A stretch of 64,000 bases of DNA from Fervidobacterium nodosum Rt17-B1 (lineage in GTDB: Bacteria; Thermotogota; Thermotogae; Thermotogales; Fervidobacteriaceae). Below the pieces are notes generated by a model. It saw only the letters and a program-made list of their open reading frames with translations, had not been told where the DNA came from and did not search any database. How positions within the stretch are numbered: the stretch's first letter is position 1; the number at the start of each line of letters is the position of its first letter. Location of the stretch: NCBI RefSeq assembly GCF_000017545.1, contig NC_009718.1, forward strand, positions 1,302,001 through 1,366,000. Reading direction: 5' to 3'. This document shows positions 55,353 to 62,470 of this stretch, piece after piece. Made by a program: the position numbers and the translations under genes.

Positions 55353-56206
55353 TCTATTTGTGCTCCTCTCAGTACTTCAACAGCTTCTAGAAATCTTACA
55401 GGATACAAACTTTCCTTATTTTTTAAACCGTATTTTTTACATATCATCGTTTGATAAGGTTCTCCAATTTTGTATTCTTCGATTTCTGGCAGAGAAAAAA
55501 TCTTTTCTGGTTTATCGTAAGCAACTATCTTCCCATCGTGCAAGAATATTATCTTATCAACATACTCGACAAGCTTCTCGTACTTGTGGTCGACTATAAC
55601 TATCGTCATTCCATCTTCCCTGAGTTTTGATATCGTCTCATAGACCTCATTTGTACCTTGTGGATCGAGTTGAGACGTTGGTTCGTCAAGTATCAAAATT
55701 TCAGGTTTAAGAGCTAGCATGCTCGCTATCGCAAGTCTTTGAAGTTGACCACCGGAAAGTTCAAAAGGATTTTCATCTTTCTTATCCCAAAGATTAAATT
55801 TTTTCAATACTTCTTCTATTCTTTTAACCATTTCTTCTTTTTCAATCCCTATATTTTCGAGCCCAAAAGCAACTTCTTCGTAAACACTCATCTTCGCACC
55901 ACTAATTTGAGAGAAAGGGTTCTGGAATATTATTCCCACTTTTTTAACTCGTTCTTCAGGAGGTATATGCCTTATATCAATTCCATCTATGTAAACAGTT
56001 CCACTGTATTTTCCTTTAAAAAAACTTGGCACGAGTCCACTTAGTGCATAGCACAATGTAGACTTCCCTGAACCATTTCTACCAATTATTCCAACACACT
56101 CACCTTGGTTTATAGTGAATGTTATATCTTCCAATACATTCCTTTCCGTAAAAGGATACCTGTAAGTTAAATGCTCAACTTTAATTTTCTCTAATGTATT
56201 ACCCAT
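55340..56206 (-). CDS. ecfA: Energy-coupling factor transporter ATPase (EcfA')
   Basis: A 288-residue ATPase, with Walker A GRNGSGKSTLCYAL near 45, Q-loop IIFQNPFSQISGAKMSVYEEV, signature LSGGQLQRLAIASMLALKP, Walker B ILILDEPTSQLDP and a late switch histidine VDHKYEK. It is the canonical partner of the shorter EcfA. The start is ATG 56206, eight bases after GGAGG (56215-56219), rather than the upstream frame. It overlaps ecfT by 16 bases. Confidence 0.93.
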   Translation of the reverse strand: MGNTLEKIKVEHLTYRYPFTERNVLEDITFTINQGECVGIIGRNGSGKSTLCYALSGLVPSFFKGKYSGTVYIDGIDIRHIPPEERVKKVGIIFQNPFSQISGAKMSVYEEVAFGLENIGIEKEEMVKRIEEVLKKFNLWDKKDENPFELSGGQLQRLAIASMLALKPEILILDEPTSQLDPQGTNEVYETISKLREDGMTIVIVDHKYEKLVEYVDKIIFLHDGKIVAYDKPEKIFSLPEIEEYKIGEPYQTMICKKYGLKNKESLYPVRFLEAVEVLRGAQIEWEL

Positions 56207-56970
56207 AAAACGATCCTCCAAACAATTGCAAAGACAAGCGAAATTCTAAGAATGTTTAGAATAAATTTATCTAAATTTGTCTCTCTGATTTCATTTAGCA
56301 TTGTTCTTTTCCCTTGTATGTCAAATCCCCTAACTTCAATCGCCATAGCCCGTTCACGTGCTTCAACAAGTGAAGAAAGAACAAGAGGACCTAACAAAGC
56401 AACGAATGCTTTCATTTTTCTGAAAAAATTTCCTTCCGTTTCAAGTCCCCTGGAACGCTGTGCATCTATAATTGTTGAAGTCGTAGAAAGCATTTGTGGA
56501 ATTACCTGCAGCACAGATGATAGAATGTAACCAAATTTTGGTGATAACCCTCTTTGAACAAGGTTATTGACAAGGTCTGATGGTTTTGTCGTAAGGATTA
56601 GTATACCAAAAGAAATTATCATGTTGTACAACCTCAAAATCAAAACAAAAGCATGAACAAGACCTTCTTTGTAAAATTTTATATTACCAATCTCAAAAAT
56701 CACAGTTTGATTTGAAGGATTAAATAAAACTTGTATGATAAGTATGGAAATTGAAAGCACAAGCACAACAGCTAAAAGTGTTAACATATGTTTCATTATA
56801 CGAGCATTTAAAGACAATATAAACGATAATACTACAAACAAACTTCCCACCAATAGTGATGGGAATAATAATGTAATAATAACAGAAGTAACAGCGTAAA
56901 CCAATTTTGTTACTGGCGCAAGTTTATGAACTAAAGAATCACCTTCGACGTATAAACTTAAAACCTTCAC
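56191..56970 (-). CDS. ecfT: Energy-coupling factor transmembrane protein EcfT
   Basis: A 259-residue CbiQ-type membrane protein with about five helices and the two cytoplasmic Ala-Arg-Gly coupling motifs, here DAQRSRGLET near 177 and SLVEARERAMAIEVRGFD near 207. It couples the ATPases to the substrate-binding S component. GTG start. It lies between the S component and the ATPases, the standard order. Confidence 0.9.
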   Translation of the reverse strand: MKVLSLYVEGDSLVHKLAPVTKLVYAVTSVIITLLFPSLLVGSLFVVLSFILSLNARIMKHMLTLLAVVLVLSISILIIQVLFNPSNQTVIFEIGNIKFYKEGLVHAFVLILRLYNMIISFGILILTTKPSDLVNNLVQRGLSPKFGYILSSVLQVIPQMLSTTSTIIDAQRSRGLETEGNFFRKMKAFVALLGPLVLSSLVEARERAMAIEVRGFDIQGKRTMLNEIRETNLDKFILNILRISLVFAIVWRIVLWVIH

Positions 56971-56977
56971 TTGATTA

Positions 56978-57553
56978 TTATTCCTCTCCTCTGAAAGTAT
57001 AAATTAAAGTTTTTGGCAATGCTTTAAATATACCAAAAGCCACAAAAACGGAAAGTACTTTGTCAACAAGATCCACTACCAACTCATCAAAGAACGAAGC
57101 GAGCCATACACCAACATTTCTTGACCTTAAAAATCCAAAGAGTGCATCTCCCCAAACATTACCCGTTTGACCTTCCCAAAAGATAACGTTAAGAGGCACA
57201 GAAATAGCGGTTGCAACAATGGCAATGATAAGACCGCTCAGTAAAGCTCTAAAAGCATTTTTAAACATCTTGGCTTTGTAAAGTAACCCAGCGGCAACAC
57301 CTATACCTATGCTTGTGAGCGCGTATACAAAAGAAATTGGTCCAGCAGTCAAGCCATATATGATGTTGTTAATCGCGCCACTAAAACCACCTACGACAGG
57401 ACCTGCAAGCATGGCTGCAAGTATTGTACCAATTGAATCAAGCCAAAGAGGTAACTTTAAAGCTTCGGCAAAGAACTTACCAGCATAATTGATACCAACT
57501 GCTACAGGAATTAGTACAATGATAGCCGTTGTTAACTTTGAAGATTTAGCCAT
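56978..57553 (-). CDS. ECF transporter S component, substrate unknown
   Basis: A 191-residue membrane protein with six helices: LTTAIIVLIPVAVGINYAGKFF at the start, LPLWLDSIGTILAAMLAGPVVGGFSGAINNIIYGL and VYALTSIGIGVAAGLLYKA, typical of S components. It does not look like RibU, BioY or ThiT, so the vitamin or metal is not clear. It is the first gene of its own four-gene module S-T-A'-A, a dedicated (group I-like) layout. GGAGGGGAG SD. No riboswitch is evident in its short leader. Confidence 0.8.
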   Translation of the reverse strand: MAKSSKLTTAIIVLIPVAVGINYAGKFFAEALKLPLWLDSIGTILAAMLAGPVVGGFSGAINNIIYGLTAGPISFVYALTSIGIGVAAGLLYKAKMFKNAFRALLSGLIIAIVATAISVPLNVIFWEGQTGNVWGDALFGFLRSRNVGVWLASFFDELVVDLVDKVLSVFVAFGIFKALPKTLIYTFRGEE

Positions 57554-57596
57554 AGTCTCTCCCCTCCTTAAATTAAATGATTAAGGCTTATTTTAA

Positions 57597-57605
57597 ATTA
57601 TACCA
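57597..57605 (-). promoter_or_regulatory. Extended -10 of the ECF operon
   Basis: On the minus strand TGGTATAAT, matching other extended -10 elements in the window. TATAAT is at 57597-57602. No clear -35. Confidence 0.55.
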
Positions 57606-57652
57606 CATTTTTCAAAAGCATTACTTGCCTAAGATTTTTAAGTAATTACCCC

Positions 57653-57687
57653 TTTACACACTAAATTAGATATGGTATAATACAGTT
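57653..57687 (+). promoter_or_regulatory. Promoter of the suf operon with inverted repeat
   Basis: TTTACA (57653-57658), 17 bases, TATAAT (57676-57681, extended TGG). The -10 and start region carry an inverted repeat GGTATAA (57674-57680), nine bases, TTATACC (57690-57696), which may bind a regulator. Confidence 0.7.
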
Positions 57688-57735
57688 AGTTATACCTAAT
57701 ATAATAAGTAATTATATCTATGGAGGTGCATATAT

Positions 57736-58470
57736 ATGTTATTGGAAGTTAAAAACCTTACGGCAAAATTAGCTGAAGCGGATAAGACGATATTAAAAGG
57801 TGTTGACTTAAGCATTGGAAAAGGTGAAGTCCATGTTATAATGGGCCCAAATGGTTCGGGTAAATCGACCCTTGCTAATGTAATAATGGGAAATCCTAAA
57901 TATGAGGTTTTATCAGGCGATATACTATTTGAAGGAGAGTCAATTCTCGATTTAAGAACTGATGAAAGAGCTCAAAAAGGTATAATGATGACTTTCCAAA
58001 ATCCGTATGAAATTGAGGGTGTTAAGCTTGACCAATTACTTTTGATAGCTTACAGGAAACTCCACGGAGAGGATAAAACCTTCTTCCAACTTGATAAAGA
58101 AATGAAAACATTAGTAGATGAAGTAGGTTTACCACACGAATTTCTTGAAAGATTTGTTAACTTGGGTTTCTCCGGTGGGGAAAGGAAGAAAGGTGAAATT
58201 TTACAAGCAAGGTTTTTAAAACCAAAATTGCTGATACTTGATGAGATTGACTCTGGTCTTGATGTTGACGCGTTGAGAATAGTCGCATCACAGATAAATA
58301 AGATAAAAGAAGATGGTACATCTTTGCTTATAATTACTCACTATTCGAGGATTTTGAATTACCTTGATGTCGATAAAGTTCACGTATATGTCGATGGTAA
58401 AGTCGCAATGACGGGTGATAAATCCCTCGCATACGAAGTAGAAGAAACTGGATACGCAATTGTTAAGTAA
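57736..58470 (+). CDS. sufC: Fe-S cluster assembly ATPase SufC
   Basis: A 244-residue ABC-type ATPase of the SUF system: Walker A GPNGSGKSTLANVIMG near 40, GIMMTFQNPYEIEGV as the Q-loop, SGGERKKGEILQARFLKP as the signature, and LLILDEIDSGLDVDALR as Walker B. It works with SufB and SufD to build iron-sulfur clusters. GGAGGTG SD before the ATG; the first gene of the suf operon. Confidence 0.97.
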   Translation: MLLEVKNLTAKLAEADKTILKGVDLSIGKGEVHVIMGPNGSGKSTLANVIMGNPKYEVLSGDILFEGESILDLRTDERAQKGIMMTFQNPYEIEGVKLDQLLLIAYRKLHGEDKTFFQLDKEMKTLVDEVGLPHEFLERFVNLGFSGGERKKGEILQARFLKPKLLILDEIDSGLDVDALRIVASQINKIKEDGTSLLIITHYSRILNYLDVDKVHVYVDGKVAMTGDKSLAYEVEETGYAIVK

Positions 58471-58484
58471 GGGGGGGATAATAA

Positions 58485-59894
58485 ATGTCAAATCTCAATG
58501 AACTGTTGTATGAACTCAAGCAGAAAGAAAATTTTGAGCTTAAGGTAAATGTCCCAGCCGCACTTAAATTGCCAGCGGGATTAGATAGAAAGTTAGTCTA
58601 TGAAATCTCAAAAGCAAAAGATGAACCTCAATGGATGACAGAACATAGGCTTAAGTCATTTGAGATATTCGAAAAATGGCATGAGCCAGATTGGGGTGTC
58701 GAAAGAGACGAATTGGATTTGTCTAAGATAGTGCCTTATGTAAAACCCAACGCAAAAAAGACAACGTCTTGGGAAGAAGTGCCAAGTGAGATTAAAGAAG
58801 CGTTCGAAAGACTTGGTATCCCAGAAGCGGAAAGAAAATATCTTGCTGGCGTCGGTGCACAATTCGATTCTGAAATGATTTATAAAAATATAAAAGAGGA
58901 ATTGAAAAAGTTAGGAGTTATATTCATAGATATCGAAACAGCTGTTAAGGAATATCCTGACCTTGTAAAAGAATATTTTATGAAGCTTGTTCCTCCAACC
59001 GATAACAAATACGCCGCGTTACATGGGGCACTTTGGAGCGGCGGTACGTTTTTGTACGTTCCAAAAGGTGTTAAAGTGCCTCTCCCGTTGCAATCTTACT
59101 TTTTGTTTGGAAACCCAGGTGGTGGACAATTTGAACATACGGTGATAATCGCGGACGAAGGAAGCGAAGTTACATATATCGAAGGTTGTACAGCACCTAA
59201 ATACGATGTGGTGAATTTACACATTGGTACGGTCGAAGTGTACGTCAAGAAAGGTGCGAAGTTGAAGTATTTAACAATGCAAAACTGGAGTAAGAATATG
59301 TTCAACCTTGAAATAAAACGCGCGATAGCTTACGACGATGCTGTAATGACTTGGGTGTCTGGTTCGTTTGGAAGTTACAAAACAATGGTTTATCCAGCAA
59401 CGATATTAAAAGGTGACAATTCCGTATCTGAAAATATCTCGATATCATTTGCCGGTCCCGGTCAACATATCGATACAGGTTCCAAGGTCATACACATAGG
59501 TAAGAACACGCGTTCAACAGTCGACGCAAGGAGTATAAGCATAGGCGGTGGTTGGTCGTTCTACCGTGGACTTTTGAAAATAATGGAAAACGCTAAAGGT
59601 TCTAAAGCCTCTGTAAGTTGTACCGGACTTATGATAGATAACAAGTCAAAAAGTGATACGGTACCTATCATAGAAGTGCATAATACTGATTCAGACATTG
59701 GCCACGAAGCAAAGATAGGTAGAATCAAAGACGAGCAGATATTCTATCTTATGAGCAGGGGCTTAAGCGAATTGGAAGCAAAGGGATTAATCGTTAAGGG
59801 GTTCATTCAACCAGTTGTCCAAGAATTGCCATTTGAATACGCTATAGAATTGAATAGACTCGTCGATATGGAAATAGAATCTTCAATTGGTTAA
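58485..59894 (+). CDS. sufB: Fe-S cluster assembly scaffold SufB
   Basis: A 469-residue SufB: GVGAQFDSEMIY near 125, then the beta-helix core with EGCTAPKYDVVNLHIGTVEVYVKKGAKLKY, HIDTGSKVIHIGKNTRSTVDARSISIGGG and the C-terminal SDIGHEAKIGRIKDEQIFYLMSRGLSE. The ends are complete. It is 14 bases after sufC with a GGGGGGG SD and is followed 35 bases later by the truncated sufD. Confidence 0.97.
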   Translation: MSNLNELLYELKQKENFELKVNVPAALKLPAGLDRKLVYEISKAKDEPQWMTEHRLKSFEIFEKWHEPDWGVERDELDLSKIVPYVKPNAKKTTSWEEVPSEIKEAFERLGIPEAERKYLAGVGAQFDSEMIYKNIKEELKKLGVIFIDIETAVKEYPDLVKEYFMKLVPPTDNKYAALHGALWSGGTFLYVPKGVKVPLPLQSYFLFGNPGGGQFEHTVIIADEGSEVTYIEGCTAPKYDVVNLHIGTVEVYVKKGAKLKYLTMQNWSKNMFNLEIKRAIAYDDAVMTWVSGSFGSYKTMVYPATILKGDNSVSENISISFAGPGQHIDTGSKVIHIGKNTRSTVDARSISIGGGWSFYRGLLKIMENAKGSKASVSCTGLMIDNKSKSDTVPIIEVHNTDSDIGHEAKIGRIKDEQIFYLMSRGLSELEAKGLIVKGFIQPVVQELPFEYAIELNRLVDMEIESSIG

Positions 59895-59929
59895 TAGGTT
59901 AAAGTTTCGTAAATTAGGAGGCGCTTAAT

Positions 59930-60145
59930 ATGGAAAAAACATTGCGTTTGACACATCAAAACCTTAGAGCAATTGTACCTCAGAGGAAAACAATTGATAT
60001 AAAAGATTACGAAGTGGACGATTTTAAACCCAGCGGAAATAATCTCTTAGACGAATGGCGCATAAAGAGATTTTCTGAATATTTAACATATAAATTTCCA
60101 TTTTGGAAAAGGATAGTGTTAACTTGTAGTGATGAAAGAGTGTAA
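59930..60145 (+). pseudogene. sufD: 5' fragment of sufD, interrupted by an insertion sequence
   Basis: The first 61 codons resemble the SufD N-terminus (TLRLTHQNLRAIVPQRKTIDI, KFPFWKR); the frame then enters the IS end at 60112 and stops at 60145. A full SufD is about 400 residues. The remaining part is not on the far side of the IS, which is directly followed by mscL. The loss also removes any sufS and sufU downstream. AGGAGGCGC SD is intact, so only a 71-residue stub is made. Confidence 0.8.
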
Positions 60146-61170
60146 TTGTGAAAGAATGCGATTGATATTGCCATTGTGCGTTTTCCAAAGATTCTTCACT
60201 ACACAAAATCCTTGAATATATTTCGCTAAGTTCTTCGTATTCTTCAGCCCTCGCTTGAGTCGGAAAAAGTCTTTCAACAATGAAAACTTAGATTCACATT
60301 GATTGTTTTTACCGAGCGGTACCACTACGTGATTGATATTTCTGAACAACAGCTTTACTGCACTTTCATATGCACCAAGTCCATCAGTAATAAGTTCAAT
60401 GTTTCTAGGTTTTGAATTACCAAAGAACTTCTCGAGCAATACTTTGACTTGTCCCATATCACGATACTTTGAGACATGCCAACAAAGAATTAAGTTAGTT
60501 TCGTGATCAACTAATAGCCAAACATAGTACTTTTGTTCTTTGAACACAAGAACAGTTTCATCAGCATGAACTGAGAAAACATTTTCGATGGTAAATGTTG
60601 GAAAAAGTACAGAGAATAAAGTACACAATTTAATAACCCATTTGTATATGGTGACATGAGATACTTTGATATTAAGAGAATGAGCAAGAGAGCGATAAGA
60701 CATATTGTGTTTCATATACAAAACAAAAGCCTTTAAGACGAAAAAGATAGGGAAGCGGAAATATTTAAATTTCTCAGGAATAAGGGTGACTGGTTCGGGG
60801 AGGTTAAAAGGTACTCTATCTTTGGTACGACAAGCTCTACAACGGAAGACAACGAAAGAGCGACGGACTTTGTAAATTTGCATAGATTTACCACAAGAAG
60901 TGCATTTGGGATAAGGGAAAGGGAAGTTTTTGCGTTTTTGAGAATGGGAGAGTTTGAAAGAATGATGGCAGAGTTTGCAAAGGAATTGTTGGTTACCGTA
61001 TTTGTCATGACCGTTTTTGTATAAGCTGGTGGAACCGCATTTTGGACAAGAGAGCGTTGAGTTGTTCATATCGGGATACCTCCTTTGTCGAGAGTTGGTT
61101 GGGGGGTGTCCCCTCTTTATAAGGATAATGCGGTTTTTGGAAAGTTTCAATACTTTTAGTTAACATTATC
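60112..61170. mobile_element. Insertion sequence with imperfect terminal repeats
   Basis: About 1.06 kb. The ends are inverted repeats, GATAGTGTTAACT (60112-60124) and, on the opposite strand, GATAATGTTAACT (61158-61170), continuing to match at 20 of 26 positions. A single transposase gene fills the interior. No target duplication is visible (left flank TTTGGAAAAG, right flank ACTCACAAAT), which fits rearrangement through the element rather than simple insertion. Confidence 0.85.
60119..61069 (-). CDS. DDE transposase (IS6/IS240-like) with zinc ribbons
   Basis: About 316 residues. Two zinc ribbons open the protein (CPKCGSTSLYKNG with CKLCHHSF, and YPKCTSCGKS with CRACRTKD), followed by a helix-turn-helix region and a DDE core: D in VHADETVLVF, D in ELITDGLGAYESA, E in NNQCESKFSLLKDFF. 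The order is that of IS6-type transposases; the exact family is not certain. The start is ATG 61069, eight bases after an AGGAGG SD; the longer frame upstream lacks one. Its stop codon falls inside the left terminal repeat. Confidence 0.88.
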   Translation of the reverse strand: MNNSTLSCPKCGSTSLYKNGHDKYGNQQFLCKLCHHSFKLSHSQKRKNFPFPYPKCTSCGKSMQIYKVRRSFVVFRCRACRTKDRVPFNLPEPVTLIPEKFKYFRFPIFFVLKAFVLYMKHNMSYRSLAHSLNIKVSHVTIYKWVIKLCTLFSVLFPTFTIENVFSVHADETVLVFKEQKYYVWLLVDHETNLILCWHVSKYRDMGQVKVLLEKFFGNSKPRNIELITDGLGAYESAVKLLFRNINHVVVPLGKNNQCESKFSLLKDFFRLKRGLKNTKNLAKYIQGFCVVKNLWKTHNGNINRILSQLHSFITTS

Positions 61171-61193
61171 ACTCACAAATAGGGGGCAGGTTT

Positions 61194-61576
61194 ATGAAAA
61201 AATTTATGAAAGAGTTCTCGGATTTTTTAAAGCAGTATAATGTTATAGGTCTTGCCGTTGCTATAATCATCGGTGGAAAGTTAAATCAATTTGTCACATC
61301 TTTTGTAAACGACTTATTAATGCCAGCTATTTTCCAACCAGTTTTATCCAGCAACCAGTTTTATCCAGGTTGCGTTTGAGCAAAATTGAACAAATTAACT
61401 GGCACGGTATTTATTGGGGGAAAGTTGTTTCGGCTGGTATTGACTTTTTAATAGTTGCTTTCTTAGTATTTTTGCTTATAAAATCAATGAACAAAGCTGC
61501 TGAAAAAACAAAAGTAGCCGCTGAATTAGCTGCTAAGAAAGTGGAAAAAATTGAGGAAAAAATAAAGAAAGACTAA
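61194..61576 (+). pseudogene. mscL: Large-conductance mechanosensitive channel MscL, frameshifted by a 17-bp tandem duplication
   Basis: The frame begins FMKEFSDFLKQYNVIGLAVA and IIIGGKLNQFV, the MscL first helix, but stops at 61379. CAACCAGTTTTATCCAG occurs twice in tandem (61335-61351 and 61352-61368). Deleting one copy joins VNDLLMPAIFQPVLSRLRLS to WGKVVSAGIDFLIVAFLVF, the second helix, and gives an intact 121-residue channel. The second frame has its own ATG but starts too late to act as MscL. It follows the IS directly; a terminator lies after it. Confidence 0.85.
61335..61368. repeat. 17-bp tandem duplication inside mscL
   Basis: Two perfect adjacent copies of CAACCAGTTTTATCCAG. Its length is not a multiple of three, so it shifts the reading frame. 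Confidence 0.97.
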
Positions 61577-61593
61577 TGTTTACAATTAAAAAC

Positions 61594-61622
61594 AAAAGGC
61601 GACTTTATGTCGCCTTTTTGTT
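61594..61622 (+). terminator. Terminator after mscL
   Basis: AAAAGGCGAC (61594-61603) pairs with GTCGCCTTTT (61609-61618), TTTAT loop, then T-rich sequence. It lies between convergent mscL and the MEMO1-family gene. Confidence 0.9.
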
Positions 61623-61637
61623 TTCTAACGTAATCAA

Positions 61638-62441
61638 TCACCAAAGGATAAATGAAGCGTATCCAACGGTATAGGAATAATCCTGCGAAAATTCCGCACT
61701 TGTTGTGTGATAAACAAGCTCTACATTACTAAATAAACTCCTTACAACCGCGACAGGACCTGGTCCACACATCGTTATGTTGTGTTTCTTTATTCTCTCG
61801 TAAAGGCCCTCAATATCGCCTTCTAATATCTTTTCGATGGCCAATTTGTCTTTTTCTAACGTTATTTCGTGTGGATCGTAATGATTAAAATCCGAAGACG
61901 CAACTACAAGTGTGTCAGGATATTCTTTAATTATTTGCTTTAGTTTATCAACTATTTTTGAAACGGTTGATAAACGCTGATCCATCATACACACTGGGAT
62001 GATTTTAAATTCTCCAAATGCATATTGCAACAATGGTAACTGTACCTCTATGGAATGTTCGTACAAATGTGCCATTTCATCTGAAAAGATAACAGTATTA
62101 TCGATTAGTTTGTCCGCTATCTCACTATTCACCTCTATATTTCCTAGAGGAGTCTGCCAGATACCTTCACTCCAAACTGAAACAAGTTCACCGTAACCTG
62201 TATGATTCGGGCCAAATATTATAATATTTTTTGGTCGACCATATTCAGTTGCTTTTTTAATTCCCATACCTGCTGTTTTACCACTGTAAACATAACCAGC
62301 GTGCGGTAATATTAATCCAACAGGTTGGCTGAAAAAATCCTTATTAGTCGCCCTCTCACCAACAAATGCCTCACAAGTTTTCTCAAGTTGAATAGGTGTA
62401 CCTGGATAAAATTTGCCAGAAACAACAGGTTTCCTATACAT
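61638..62441 (-). CDS. AmmeMemoRadiSam system protein B (MEMO1 family)
   Basis: A 267-residue MEMO-like protein: the opening YRKPVVSGKFYPGTP, LPHAGYVYSGKTAGMGI near 45, IFGPNHTGYG near 75, HSIEVQLPLLQYAFGEFKIIPVCM near 128 and VASSDFNHYDP near 183. The histidines resemble dioxygenase metal ligands. In many genomes it partners with an AMMECR1-like protein and a radical SAM protein, neither of which is here. GGAGGCG SD before the ATG. Function unclear. Confidence 0.9.
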   Translation of the reverse strand: MYRKPVVSGKFYPGTPIQLEKTCEAFVGERATNKDFFSQPVGLILPHAGYVYSGKTAGMGIKKATEYGRPKNIIIFGPNHTGYGELVSVWSEGIWQTPLGNIEVNSEIADKLIDNTVIFSDEMAHLYEHSIEVQLPLLQYAFGEFKIIPVCMMDQRLSTVSKIVDKLKQIIKEYPDTLVVASSDFNHYDPHEITLEKDKLAIEKILEGDIEGLYERIKKHNITMCGPGPVAVVRSLFSNVELVYHTTSAEFSQDYSYTVGYASFILW

Positions 62442-62470
62442 TCATTACGCCTCCGAAAATATAAAATCAC

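Noticed and set aside
57554-57735. Riboswitch ahead of the ECF transporter
   Set aside because: Only about 40 bases separate the -10 from the start codon, too short for a vitamin riboswitch, and no conserved core is seen.
60100-61185. Target-site duplication around the IS
   Set aside because: The flanks TTTGGAAAAG and ACTCACAAAT do not match, so none is claimed.
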